A stretch of DNA of 64,000 nt from Nelumbo lutea (Eukaryota > Streptophyta > Magnoliopsida > Proteales > Nelumbonaceae): positions 204,495,813-204,559,812 of the forward strand of contig JAKGHH010000001.1 in NCBI GenBank assembly GCA_022828595.1, given 5' to 3'. Below, in pieces: positions 34,891 through 45,660 of this stretch. The notes beneath the pieces are model-generated. The model was not told the origin of the DNA, searched no databases, and was given only the letters and a program-made list of their open reading frames with translations. How positions within the stretch are numbered: the first letter of the stretch is position 1; each line of letters starts with the position of its first letter. The position numbers and the translations under genes were made by a program.

Positions 34891-34908
34891 GTGATAGTTC
34901 TCTGCCTA
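34800..34908 (+). repeat. Direct repeat of 18-19 bp flanking the LINE 3' end
   Basis: tagtgatagttctctgcc occurs near 34804 and again near 34890. The 68 bp between look like a LINE 3' tail (ctcctcatgtacc...caaataaag). The second copy may be the right target duplication of a very short insertion. Confidence 0.5.
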
Positions 34909-35039
34909 TCTAAACCTGCCCATTTAAGATGTAGGTTGAATATGGATTGAGTAATAGATTGGGTCAAATAAAATAACGTTGGATTATGGGAATCGATTTG
35001 GGTCAACAACATAAAATAAGGTATATGCATCATTCTATC

Positions 35040-35350
35040 CTAAATCCTTCTCTCTCCTCTCTCTTCACCTAAATTCCTCCTCCCTATTTCCCTCCTTTCA
35101 CACTCCTCTCTTTTCTCTCCCTCCTCTCTTCTCTCTCTTGTCCCCCCACTCCCCTCTGTTTCTCTCTTCTCTCTCCTTCATTTTCCTCTCCTCTCATTCA
35201 TTTTTTTATTCTCTCCTCTCCCATTTGTTTCTCTCTCATATCCCTCCTCCATTTCTCTCTCCTCTCTTGTCCCCCCCCCCCATTTTTCTCTATTTTTTCT
35301 CTCCCGTTTTTTTCTTTATTTTCTTTCTCCTCTCGCTACTCTCTTTTCGG
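35040..35350 (+). repeat. Pyrimidine-rich low-complexity tract
   Basis: About 300 bp of almost pure C and T on the plus strand (tctctcctctcc-type), including a run of 12 C near 35270. The apparent 84-codon frame through it is a by-product of composition. Confidence 0.85.
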
Positions 35351-35399
35351 TTCTCTTGGATTAGGTTGGGTTGTACCTCAGGTACATATTAGAAATACG

Positions 35400-35530
35400 G
35401 GTTATTAATGGATGTGGGTGGTTGGTGGATGGGTATAGATTCAAACCACATCCAACCCAACCTAACCCATCCATTTTCCGCATCCCCTTCACCCCTTGAC
35501 AACTCATCCACCAATGGGTGAGTTCTAGCT
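35400..35530. repeat. TGGGT/ACCCA-rich segment with weak dyad symmetry
   Basis: ggatgtgggtggttggtgg is followed about 25 bp later by ccacatccaacccaacc, so the strand can fold back. Similar wording (ggttgaatatggattgag) occurs near 34930. This could be the end of an unclassified non-autonomous element spanning the pyrimidine tract. Confidence 0.35.
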
Positions 35531-37430
35531 TTAACTACCTAATTGTGCAAATCTACACAAAAATCTATCCAAAACTATAGCACTAGATGACAATGACATT
35601 GAAACCATTGTTACCAATGATCTAACACCATTCTCCAAATATTTTCTTACCCCATTGCCAAGTGCTCTGAAACATCCTTAAAGATGGGCCCATCTCTACT
35701 AACACTAGACACATGTGGCATCAAAACTGTCACACTAGAAAAATCCCAGTATTGGTAAACATATCCCTTCCTCCATTTAAGACTTCTATATCCTTTCTAC
35801 AACAAGCCTCATTTTCTTCTAGGCATCTTAAGACACCTCAGTTTGTTCCTCTCCCCCTAAGGAATAGAGGCCCAACAACTTTCCCATTTAAACCTCTTAA
35901 GACACCACCTGATTGAGGGAAAAGGATTTCTCAATCTAGTGCACTTCATCCACCCAGACAACCTCCTCATGAATCCCAAGATTATCAACCTTAGGTGTGT
36001 TCACTCCTTTCCCCTCATCATTTTTACCCCCTCCCTTTCTTCATTTGTGACCCAAGCATCCTCTTGGGTGTTGGAGCAAGTCATGTACTTCCTCACAAAA
36101 AGCTAATGAAGAGGAAGAGTACCCATAGTCATTGCAAGAACTACCATCATATCCTCGCAAATATTTCCTAACAAGACAACAAACCTCACAAAAACCCTCC
36201 TTTGGCAACAGATACAAGCCCCCTTGGCTACTAATCAAGTGCACAAGGTGTGCAATCACAACAGGGGTGAGATGCATCTCCATTCTTTCCCATACCAATG
36301 GAAATCTCCAAATCTAATGGAAAATTAAAGCTCACCTTTGGAAGGGAGAGCAAGATTTTCTTCTCCTTCATTCTCTGGCTGTAAACTTTACAGTAGTCTT
36401 TTGAGAATCTCAAATAAGCCCTTGATAACCCTTAAATTTCTTTCAAACATCAAATGGGCTTTCATAGCTCATTGGCCAGTTACAGCCTTCAGATGGCCCC
36501 AAATGACTAGAGGAATCAAAACCTCAATAGAAGAAAGGGGTCCAAGTGTCAAACCGTCCAAGCCCATTATGAGTATCTGCAACACCAAGTTCAACTCACT
36601 ACTAAACCAACATCCCGGTTGGCCCCACGCTTCAGACTCTACTTTAACATCAAAGCCAAACTCTGATTCCTGAAACTTTCAGACTGCATCTTATCACAAT
36701 CCTTATTAAAATATGTTTGAAATTTGAAATTTTGAATCCAACATATCTGCTTAATCTATGGCCTAAAGCAACTCATCCTTCTTACAATTCACCATGTCAA
36801 TGCTTTCAAGATTTGTGACCTTGGGAGCTCCTCTTCCATCAAGTGCCACTTCATCTGTAACCAAGGAACATCCAACAAACACCACTAGCCACCTCCATTG
36901 TCTTTTGAACTCTTGAAGATGAAGCAAGGGATGCCAATGCTGAACTAGATAACTCCGATTACAGGGGACCCCATTAATTTCATCTTCATTACTTCTATCA
37001 GAAACCCTCCCAAACAACATCCCAAAGCCACCTCCATTCTTGGCCTGCCAATATACTGGTGAAGTGGCCCGTGAAATCAAAATCAGAACCAATGAATATT
37101 CACCCTCTACTGACACCCTAAGGATATAAATCTCTCATCACCATATACCAATTCTAGTATTTAGGTATATGGAAGAAAAACCTCCCCCAAATCATAATCC
37201 TTAAAGAAGTAAAGAACCCAACATCTTCCATTCAAGGTTCTCATCATCCACCACAGTAAACCCCCTAGGGTATTGCAAATCTCATGTTCTCAACAAATGT
37301 TTCCTTGCCTTGCTTACCCATCAAAAAAAAAAAAAGTTTCCTTGCACCAAGCAATAAGCAGCAACCTAAGCACTCTAACCCACCATCTTGTATAATTTCT
37401 AGCCACCCTAACCACACAACACATGTTTTT
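35531..37430. other. Intron sequence, no firm gene call
   Basis: Several short frames exist on the minus strand (such as 36041-36298 and 36763-37116), but none shows a motif I can name. The position and composition would suit a decayed LINE ORF1 of the minus-strand LINE to its right, but this is only a guess. Confidence 0.3.
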
Positions 37431-38270
37431 TCCTTTTTTTTTTTGATAAATGGTAGAATTTTATTAGAAAAGAGAAGGGATTATATCGAGATTTACAATA
37501 CAATCCATCCCAATAGGGACGCGAGGTGTGATCCCAACCTACAACAACCTAAATTACAACTGAGCCAAAAAAAGTTCAGACTTATGCACCCCAGCTTCGC
37601 AAAGTAATCTGCCATCCCATTTGCTGAGCACCTTTCCCATTGAACACAAACTGTCATATGTCATATCTCTAACCAGCCATTTGAACTTTTTCATAGATTC
37701 CTTGTACTTCCAAATCACCGTTTCTGGCTCCATCAGCCACCCTACTATCAATTTAGAGTCACCTTCAATGAGCAGTCTGTCAAAATTTAGCTGTCTAGCA
37801 ATCTGCACTCCTTGCAAGACTGCTTGGAACTCTGCAAAAACTGAGTCCCCTATTCCAACCGGGCCTGAGAAAACAGCAACAATATGTCCATTATTATTCT
37901 TGAAAACTCCTCCAATACAACTGGATCTGGGTTCCCTAACTGCTGCCATCAAAGTTCAGTTTGATAAAGCCTTCTTCAGGAGGTTTCCAAGCTAGGTTTG
38001 TTCCTTGTAGTAGAACTTCTAGCTACAGTTCCCCAGTTTCTCCACAAGTCATCAACAGAGAAATCTGAGAGCAGGTTTGAGGCTTTAACCCAATGTATAG
38101 CTCTATTTAATACACTCCCACACTGCCACCTCACTCCTTTCTCTATCACTGAAGACTCTGCTATTTCTATCTTCCCACAGTATCCATATCAAAGCAGCCC
38201 TAAGGCATCTCCACATGACTTTACCTCTCTTCTTTGGCCAGCTGAAGGTCGTGGAGTCAGAGATTTACAA
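37431..38270 (-). pseudogene. L1-type LINE 3' end (zf-RVT end and RNase H)
   Basis: A T-run near 37431-37444 is the poly(A) tail. Inward on the minus strand come RNase H pieces CIGGVFKNNNGHIVAVFSGP, GIGDSVFAEFQAVLQGVQIA and LLIEGDSKLIVGWLMEPETV. Further upstream the region has KRGKVMWRCLRAALIWILWE and EEGFIKLNFDGSS. Frameshifts separate the blocks. It is 5'-truncated. Confidence 0.82.
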
Positions 38271-39173
38271 TCTGCAGAGGCACAATCCACCTATGACCAA
38301 AAAAGATCAAAGACTTATTCCCAGAGGCCTACAACAAAAGGGCAAGAAATTAGGAGGTCGTAACAGCTTTCACCACTTGCTTTACTAGGGTACACCACCA
38401 CTGAAGGTCCTACCACAGGTTTGAGGCTTTATCCGTCTACAAAACTAAAGAATGCAACCACTGAAGGTCCTACCACCATGTTTAGAGTGTCTCTAAGGCA
38501 TCAGATTCAGATTAAGAAATGAAAAGGAAGGAGCTGTCAAAAAGCTTCCTAGCTCCAACTTCACAGAGATGCAGCCACCCAGCAAAGACCCATCTCTCAA
38601 CCCCTACAAACTCAGAGGATCTCATTCTTGAATCTCCTTAGCAAGCAATGATGAAAGAAAAATTAACACTCAACAGTCCCCTCATCAGCCACCACTATTT
38701 TATTAGCAGATCCAACCACGTAGACAGATGCTGAACCTTCTTCAGCAATCCTAAGCCCCACCTAAGTCATGGATCAGATCCCTTATAAAAGGGATGAAGT
38801 TTGTGCTGTAACAATCCTGGGTTAATGGAGTTCCTTAGCTGCATGACTCGTCTCAAAACTGTCATAATAATAGAATTTTTGATAGAGAAAGATTAAGAGC
38901 AAAGGAGAAAGAAGATATCTCACCCTTGGGAGAGAGAGAGAGGATAAACATGGAGGAAGAAATGACATAAATGAACATGCACAAACATATGTACACAATT
39001 TAAAAGAAAAGAGGAAAGGGGAAACACTTCATTGGCTTGCCTCTACAAACTTACTTTAGTATCCCCAATTCTTCCCTGCATCCTTTTAATTTGCTGTGCC
39101 TAAAATATACAACATAGGATGACTTAGCCCAAAATACTAATCAGAAGTTCATTACAATAGACAAGAAAACTAA
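38271..39173. other. Intron sequence with a short direct repeat
   Basis: No coding similarity was seen. The string accactgaaggtcctaccac occurs twice, near 38398 and 38458, giving a diverged 60-bp tandem pair. Confidence 0.45.
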
Positions 39174-39292
39174 GGCTTAGTTTGGAAGGAATACAAATGC
39201 AAATATGTAGAGTGCAAAACCTTATATTTTGTATTATTTTGTATGTATTTGCACTGTACATATTTGCATTTGTACTCTTTCCAAACTGAGCC
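39174..39292. mobile_element. Tourist-like MITE (119 bp)
   Basis: The element folds back nearly completely: ggcttagtttgga at the left and tccaaactgagcc at the right are inverted repeats, and the match continues inward through acaaatgcaaatatgta-type arms. The flanks are a perfect TAA duplication (39171-39173 and 39293-39295), the PIF/Harbinger signature. It has no coding capacity. Confidence 0.85.
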
Positions 39293-39341
39293 TAAGAAAT
39301 AAAAACTACCTTACAAATTCATCAATAAGAAGTTAACCTAC

Positions 39342-39562
39342 CCTCTGGAAAGAAATCTTGCTGCTTTAATATTAGAAGGATTCTCTAGCCATTTACTGTA
39401 CTTAATAAAGCTCCGCATCCAATAAGAACATACATCTAATACTTGGGAAATAGCTTCTCCATTGGGAGGTCCTTCTCGTTTATTTTTATGGCCATGAGTT
39501 TGCTTTAATGGACCTAGATTACCTGGATAGAAAGGAAGCCAATCCAACTCTTCACAAACTAC
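39342..39562 (-). CDS. Host gene, visible exon 6 (73 codons + 2 nt)
   Basis: Acceptor ttccgcag and donor GG/GTAGGT flank it. It starts VVCEELDWLPFYPGNLG, has a basic polar middle (HGHKNKREGPP), and continues SQVLDVCSYWMRSFIKYS to FLSRG. The basic middle looks like an exposed loop. The next exon is 13.7 kb away, beyond a MITE, three LINE copies and copia D. Confidence 0.86.
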
Positions 39563-39649
39563 CTGCGGAATTAAGCAACAAAATTAGATATCATGAATGA
39601 ATAATTAAAGATGATCACCTAGATAATAATTATCACAGAGCAGGCTTAC

Positions 39650-39722
39650 CTCCACATACAGCTGATAGGAACTAATTGATGAGAGCTGAGGATAATATAA
39701 CACACTCCCCCCAATAAGATAT
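39650..39722 (-). CDS. Host gene, visible exon 5 (24 codons)
   Basis: A small exon between acceptor atactag and donor GAG/GTAAGC. It encodes YLIGGSVLYYPQLSSISSYQ followed by LYVE. It is too short for routine gene finding, but its phase joins exactly to both neighbouring exons, across introns of 126 and 87 bp. Confidence 0.82.
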
Positions 39723-39848
39723 CTAGTATTTAGAACCAAGCAAAATCAGAGTAAAATTATGAAATGAGAGAACAAAGCTTAGATAGAATCATAGAAATAT
39801 TCAAAGAACATAACAAGATCAAGTAGCATGAGTTCAACACAACTCTAC

Positions 39849-39967
39849 CTTAGGAATCTCTCAATAGGACCATCTATTACATCAAATCCATTTGCAGATA
39901 AAAAGGATTGTGTACTTCTGCCCAAGGCAATGAAGAAACCAAAAATTGCCAAATCCTTTTCCAATAC
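39849..39967 (-). CDS. Host gene, visible exon 4 (39 codons + 2 nt)
   Basis: Acceptor actgcag and donor AG/GTAGAG flank it. The translation starts VLEKDLAIFGFFIALGRST and ends DGPIERFLR once joined to the next exon. The segment from LAIFGFF to FLSANGF is hydrophobic. The phase fits both neighbours. Confidence 0.84.
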
Positions 39968-41024
39968 CTGCAGTAAATCACTATGGAACTTGACAATACA
40001 CTTCAATATTATACTCAAACTGTGCATCAAAAGAGTCAAGAACAAATAACAAAGTTATGCCTCAGATTGAACTAATAAGCCACATGATACAGGGTTTGAA
40101 ACCATGACTATATTTGAATATTTTGAATTTTTCCTTACAAAACACATCTTCAAAGGTTCCATACTTACATTCTGTCATGTTTGGAAGATAAAACTTGCCT
40201 AACAGGCAATGTGAGGTAGTGTTAAAAATTATCTGGTATTCAGAAAGCCATTGTTGGATAGGGAAATAAAAGAATGTAAACAACTGCTATTCCAGATATG
40301 AGATGGTGAAAAGCATACACTAATGGCTACTTCCAAGTCAATACTTTATGATGTGTTGACAAAGAAACAAGTAGAGAAATCACTAGTTACAATATTTGGG
40401 GCAACCTGGTATTTCTACAGTGTCTCTTCTTTTGAATTGCCCTATTTCTTTGATACAGGAGGCTTAGGTTACATCACCCTTGTCCACATGAGATATCCTC
40501 CATGTGGATGACATTTGAAGGTGGAAGAAAAGAAAAGTTCTTTTGGAGTTCCATTCTATTTATAGTTTGTTGGGACATGTAGAGAGAAAGGAAGGGGTGC
40601 ATTTTTTATGGTAAATCCAGAATGATGAGAAGTTTTATGCTAACATTGATTCTCTTGGATTGGAGTTATCTCATCCATAGCTGAGGACTTAAAAAGAACC
40701 TCCTTCAGCAACAATTTCTGGGCAAGCTTAGACTTATTGGACGAAAATGTATAGGATTGCAGATTTTCTTTAGTCTTGTTAAGATATATTTTGGCCTTTT
40801 GTATTGGAGTCAGCTCAGAACACCCTTCTCTCTTGTATATTCTTTTTTCTTCTATAAAACTTTACATATTACTATCATTATCAAATATCAACAAAATGGT
40901 GATAAAGCAAGTTTTAGAATTATAGTTCAAGGAGATTAAAATCAAGGATCACTTATCAACCAAAAGAACCAAGACAACCAACAAAAATTGTTACCTTCAC
41001 TCAATACAATAATTGCAGTAAGAA
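39968..41024. other. Intron sequence, no firm gene call
   Basis: Intronic DNA next to the exon at 39967. Short frames around 40320-40940 show no motif I recognise. The end near 40850 (ataaaactttacatatt) resembles a retroposon 3' tail, without a target duplication. Confidence 0.35.
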
Positions 41025-41710
41025 GTTTCCAGGCACAAACATGGATATGAATATAGTTTTTCCACATCCAACTCAAAGATAGAGACATGGTTATTGCAAA
41101 CAATATGTTAATATTGTGCATTAGTCATAGCAAGTACCAACTTAAGGTCCCAAATATACCAATTTTTTTGTGAAATTTTGTAGAGAAAACTGTTGTATAT
41201 ATATGGAAATTATACACTTTTATTCACCAAGAAAATCATGCTAAGAGAACAATTGATAATGGAAGAGGAAAAAACTATTATATGCACTGCAGTAACTATT
41301 TTATTTTTTGGACCAGTGTCATAAGCTTCTTGCTATTGACATAGCATGGGAATAGACATGGGGAGGAAGACAATTGTTTCTGATTTTCAAAACCCAACTC
41401 ATAGATACACATGGTTATTGCAATGCAATGTATTGATACCATGCATTAGCTATAGAAAATACCAACATTAGTGTCCAAAATATACAAACTTTACAAAAAT
41501 TATAGAAAATAATCATTGTATATAATTTATTACACCCTTCTATAATGACCAATAAAATTACTCTAAGAAGACAACCAGTACTAGAAGATGAAACAAGACA
41601 ACCATATGCAATGCAGTTTCCGTATTCTCTTTCATTTTTCTTTCTTTTGTTTTCCTCTTCTGGATCAGGGCCATAGCATCTATTCTAGTCATTGTCATAT
41701 AGCATAGAAG
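41025..41710. repeat. Diverged tandem duplication, units of about 330 bp
   Basis: Unit 1 (about 41025-41335) and unit 2 (about 41336-41700) align along their length. Examples are catggttattgcaa and gtgcattagtcata versus catgcattagctata, ggtcccaaatatacc versus gtgtccaaaatatac, and the closing ggaccagtgtcataagc versus ggatcagggccatagc. Divergence is high, so the event is old. Confidence 0.7.
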
Positions 41711-41729
41711 TAGAAGTAACCAAGAATTA

Positions 41730-42125
41730 CAGTTGTCAATAGGTATGACCTGGAAAGAGGCTAATAGGAATGACCTACTTTGCAGACCTGACTGGAAAGA
41801 TAGGCAACGGCAATATTGGGACTGTTTAATAGGCTTTCATCTATGCACTTTGGGACTTGCTAGCTAACTCTACCTAAAAATGTCTTCTTTTTCATTAATA
41901 AAAGGCAGACCAGTGCACTAGGCTCCTGCCAATGCAGGGTCTGGGGAGGGACAGATGTACGCAGCCTTACCCCTGCACATACGGAGGCTGCTTCTAAGAT
42001 TTGAACCCTGGTCACCCAGGTCGCAATGGAGCAACCTAACCATTGCGCCTAGGCTCACCCTCCTGTCTTCTTTTTCATTATGCAATAAAATTTTCTCCTT
42101 TGTTATTGATAAAAAAAAAAGTTAT
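41730..42125 (+). mobile_element. Probable retroposon 3' tail split by a SINE
   Basis: When the SINE is removed, the sequence runs into tgcaataaaattttctcc and a 10-A run near 42111-42120, like the LINE 3' ends elsewhere here. No coding part is recognised, and the target duplication is uncertain. Confidence 0.4.
41898..42063 (-). mobile_element. Au-family SINE
   Basis: The minus strand shows a tRNA-derived head with B box ggttcaaatct (plus strand 41997-42007), then the body ggggtaaggctgcgtaca, tccccagaccctgc and gtgcactggtctgcc typical of Au SINEs, ending in a T-rich tail. Perfect 17-bp duplications, tgtcttctttttcatta, flank it at 41881-41897 and 42064-42080. It lies within 200 bp of a host exon donor site. 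Confidence 0.9.
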
Positions 42126-42229
42126 AGCTGCAAATTTATAAACCAAATCAGACCCCACAATCACTAGCAAGCTCTTGGATAAATAAAAGCAGAATCAATA
42201 TGTATGAAGTTCATAAAAATTTTTCCAAC

Positions 42230-42620
42230 CTCAATACTTTCACATGTAGTAAGCCTTGACCATATCCTCTCTCTGTCAATAGCTCGGTGCAGCTGTTTCT
42301 GTACAATATCCACCCAAAAAGCTACTTCTGTTCCACAATCATTTTTCACTCTATAATCTGCAGCCCTAGGGCCAAAATGAACAAGAAATTCTCTGCGTAG
42401 GCCAATATCCTTCATGGAATTATAAGTTTGGTGTACTGGAACGAAATCAACAAGCATATCCATCAATCTTCCAGTTAGATCTGGGATTGTAGAGAAGAAC
42501 TGTGAGCAAGATACTTTTGCTGGTCCAAGCTTAGTAATTGCAGCAACACAAGTCAGTGCAAGCATGAGAAGTGATACATCACTTTTATTGCCAGGACTCT
42601 CAGATACACCTTCCCCGCAC
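42230..42620 (-). CDS. Host gene, visible exon 3 (largest, about 130 codons)
   Basis: Acceptor ccaccag and donor GAG/GTTGGA flank the exon. It opens CGEGVSESPGNKSDVSLL, passes through the hydrophobic segment LALTCVAAITKLGPAKV, and ends LTTCESIE. Intermediate motifs include FSTIPDLTGRLMDMLVDFV, LVHFGPRAADYRV and VAFWVDIVQKQLHRAIDRE. There are no stops or frameshifts. It is the best single query for identifying the family. An Au-family SINE inserted in the intron within about 200 bp of the donor has left the exon intact. Confidence 0.87.
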
Positions 42621-42690
42621 CTGGTGGTAAAAGGAAAATTACATATTTCATTTCACACAGCAATTTCACAGTGATCACATAAATGCAAAC

Positions 42691-42888
42691 CTCCTAGCAA
42701 TAAATAAAGGAATTACTACATACACTGCAGTAGCTGCAGTAAAGCGTGGATCCTTTTCAAAGTAGTCAACAAAAGTTGCCACAACCACTGGAAGTTGTTT
42801 GGACCAAAACCATTCATAAGCTTCAGGCTGCTTCACCAACAACTTGTCCTTGATTAGGTCCTCCAAAGGAGCAGATTGCCGTAATAAA
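42691..42888 (-). CDS. Host gene, visible exon 2 (66 codons)
   Basis: Acceptor gatacag and donor AG/GTTTGC flank the exon. It reads LLRQSAPLEDLIKDKLL, then a Trp-rich stretch WFWSKQLPVVVATFVDYF, then FTAATAVYVVIPLFIARR. The valine- and isoleucine-rich tail could be a buried helix or a membrane-proximal segment, but I cannot decide between these. The phase is two bases carried in and two carried out, and both partners fit. Only 70 bp separate it from the next exon. Confidence 0.85.
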
Positions 42889-43691
42889 CTGTATCAGTTC
42901 CACCAGTATATTGCATTAAAAGATCTAGATCCATTTCAGAGTAAGATAAATGATAAGGTGAATAGGATGAGATCCTGGTATTAAAAGGTTAAGATCTTAG
43001 AAAACACCAAGAAAGAGAAGAACAAAGACATAGTGTTGGCATCACCTAACATCATTTGCACCCCACAAGGGCCTTCAATCTTCACCATATAATAGACAAA
43101 TTAGCATTTAATCCTAGATAATATTTTAGTACAATTAAACCAGATAAGGACATTGACACTCCTCACTGAGAAACTCTCAATTTCAAATTTCTTTGGTAGA
43201 TCTTCACCATGTTTGTCACAAATCACATCAAATTTGTGAGTTCTTGGGCTCATTAGAAAATCCAAAGAATAGGCTCTGGTTTTCTTCTAGTTGTAAACAT
43301 CATTTAAAATTCCCACATATTTCCTAATGTTTCCACAACATATTTCCATTTCCATGTGTACCATCAAAAATATTACAGCAAATGACAAATTCCTCAATGA
43401 AAACTACTGATGCTATGTGGAATACACAAGATGGTACTACGATATAAGTTGGCAACAATATTGTAGATGTGTCTTTTAAAAATACTGTAGATATGTTGAG
43501 TAGTATTATTATTGTCCACATAATGGACATGATTACCATTTTCAGTCAACTCGATTTTTTTTTTCAGGCATGAAGTTCAATCTTAGTTTTTGTTTGTGTA
43601 GTAGATTACTTGGTTGATCTAGTAGAACCACTTGCAATTTCTATGAGTTTATATTTTGCTTGAATTTATTCTATTATAAAAGTTGACTCTT
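42889..43691. other. Intron sequence, nothing recognised
   Basis: AT-rich intronic DNA with an 11-T run near 43553. No coding similarity seen. Confidence 0.45.
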
Positions 43692-43767
43692 AAAGTTTAC
43701 ATGACAACTTAATTTCAAATAAAAGTTTCCTTTGATGATCAAAAAAAAAAAAAGTTTACATGACAAC
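43692..43767 (+). mobile_element. Tail-only LINE insertion (42 bp) with 17-bp target duplication
   Basis: aaagtttacatgacaac occurs at 43692-43708 and 43751-43767, identical. Between them are 42 bp ending in ataaaagtttcctttgatgatc and a run of A. This is the last part of a LINE 3' UTR with its tail. The duplicate starts with A residues, as expected for L1 endonuclease cutting. Confidence 0.85.
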
Positions 43768-43784
43768 CTCTCGTGTATGAGTTT

Positions 43785-44015
43785 CTCTAATAACCTTGGT
43801 TTCTTAGCTTTATACAATGATTTGGAACAAGATAATAATTTAAAAAAGTGTACCTATGCTTCTTTTTGTCATTTACTATAATTCTATATTTTCACATATT
43901 TCACAATAATTCCACCATGTATATAATTTTTACAATATTTCCATACAGCATTTCCAACATGTTTCTTTTATTTGGATGACTGATGTTTCCATTGCCACCA
44001 TCATTTTATACCTAG
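43785..44015. repeat. Unclassified dispersed repeat, copy 2
   Basis: Diverged copy of 23755-24000, same orientation, with shared gatttggaacaagat and atgtttctt...atttgg...gactga runs. Termini were not defined. Confidence 0.65.
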
Positions 44016-44197
44016 GTTGCAAAGAACAACTAGAAATAACAAAGAGAAAAGAAGAAGTCATGTGTTTCTCCAACAATGATTTCAAGAGGAGAAAAAGGAA
44101 AGAATCGTAAGAGAAAAAATAAATTAACTCATTCAATTCTGCTGTTATTAACAGATTTACATGTATATATGGACTTGTCAAAGCTAGGCACTAAATA

Positions 44198-44345
44198 GTA
44201 TGAAGGGCAAGATATTAAGACCTAATGATATTCCAATATAAGTGTGGAAAGGTATGGGAGAAATAGGCTTAGTAAGTCTAACCAAACAGTTTAACATAGT
44301 TACTGTTTAATAGGATAATGAAAGCAGGAGAGGAATGGCAGGATA
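44198..44345 (+). pseudogene. Second LINE type: RT N-terminal relic
   Basis: A degraded translation gives MKGKILRPNDIPI, stop, VWKGMGEIGLVSLTKQFN and RIMKAGEEW. This is the GPDDIPIEVWK block of the same plant LINE lineage as the relic at 1230-1865. A 30-bp part (ggataatgaaagcaggagagg) is repeated in tandem. Confidence 0.65.
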
Positions 44346-44349
44346 ATGA

Positions 44350-44513
44350 AAGCAGGAGAGGGGGAGGGGTTTTTTTATCATTTTTGGGTTGTACTTTTTT
44401 GGGAGTCCCTAAGACGTGTATAATGTACAGAACCTCTTTGTACAGAGGGCCATGTATACTTTTTGCTAATTAATACATCACAGTGATACTTTACCTTTCT
44501 CGAAAAAAAAAAA
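44350..44513 (+). mobile_element. Short 5'-truncated LINE 3' UTR with poly(A)
   Basis: It ends with an A run at 44503-44513. The flanks share gataatgaaag, about 11 bp, left near 44341 and right near 44513. The body (ggttgtactttttt...gtatactttttgctaatt) resembles an L1 3' UTR. It inserted at or near the end of a minus-strand LINE relic. Confidence 0.65.
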
Positions 44514-45660
44514 GATAATGAAAGAAAAGAAGCCCAAGGAGAAACCACATAAATAGTAATTTTGCCACTTTTCACCAAAACCACATCTCCTTAGAACCTC
44601 CTCCAAGAAAGGCCAATCTACATAATCATAAGCTTTCTCCAAATCAAGGTTACAAATCCAGCCCTTGGTCTTCAAACGTCTCATTTCCTCGACACACTCA
44701 TTAGCAATCAAAATTTGGTCAGTAATCTGCCTCCCTTTTATGAATGCTTCTTGATTTTGGGTAATCAAGTGAGGCATCGCTTTGTTCAATCTCATGGAAA
44801 GGAATTTTGCAATTACTTTATAGAGGACGCCTATCAAACTGATTGACCAAAAGTCTTTAGCATGCACAGCCTCCAAAGATTCCGGCATTAATGCTAGAAA
44901 AGTTGCATTGGCATCCCTATGAATTACTCCCCTCTCAATAAATTCTTCAAAAGCCCCCATTAGATCTTTATTATTTTACAGCAATCCTAAAAGAAGTCTG
45001 AGGAGAAACCATCAAGGCCAGGGACTTTCAAAGACTATTCTCCTCACTTCCTCCTCTTCAAACCTTCTCTCTAAAGCTTCAGCTAGTTCTCCACTTAAGC
45101 TCAGCCACTCCAACCCATTCAGCTCAATCTCTATGAAGGGGTGACTCCATAGATACCCTTAAAATGATTCACTAATAATGACGCTCTCTCTTCTTGATTC
45201 ATGATCTCCCTTCCCCCAAGAGCCAGCTTTTCTATGTGATTCTTCCTATTTCTACTATCACCAATTTATGAAAGTATCTTGTATTACCATCCCCCTCTTT
45301 AATCCACTTACATCTTGCTTTTTGTCTCCAGAATCTCTCCTCCCTCCTTAATGATTCATCCCATTGACACTTCAAATTCACTCTAATCTCCTTCTCCGCC
45401 TCTGTTAACCCCCCTTCTTCCTCTCTATAGTCCAACTCTTCTGTTTGGACAGAAGATTTTTCTTCTTTTCCAAAATGATCCCAAATTCTACTTTATTCCA
45501 AATTTTGAGCTTAATTTTGATTGATTGGAGTTTCTTGCTAAATTTGATCCCCCAATCTAAGCAGTAAAGGAATCTGTCCAACTTTGCACAAATGGGATTA
45601 GTCTGAAAGTTACTCCAAGTGAACCTCGAAAACCTACAGGAGGATTCAATTAAACCTTGG
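44514..45660 (-). pseudogene. L1-type LINE ORF2 relic, RT N-terminal half
   Basis: Minus-strand frames give EERFWRQKARCKWIKEGDGN, then degraded VPGLDGFSSDFF, then FWSISLIGVLYKVIAKFLSM, ITQNQEAFIKGRQITDQILI and NLDLEKAYDYVDWPFLEEVL, the latter with the RT LDxxKAYD motif. Stops and a frameshift lie between. The 3' part is missing. Confidence 0.87.

Noticed and set aside
35138..35392. 84-codon frame rich in Ser, Leu and Phe
   Set aside because: Low-complexity by-product of the pyrimidine tract.
41898..42063. Possible tRNA gene
   Set aside because: The B box belongs to the tRNA-derived head of an Au SINE; the cloverleaf is not intact and retroposition hallmarks are present.
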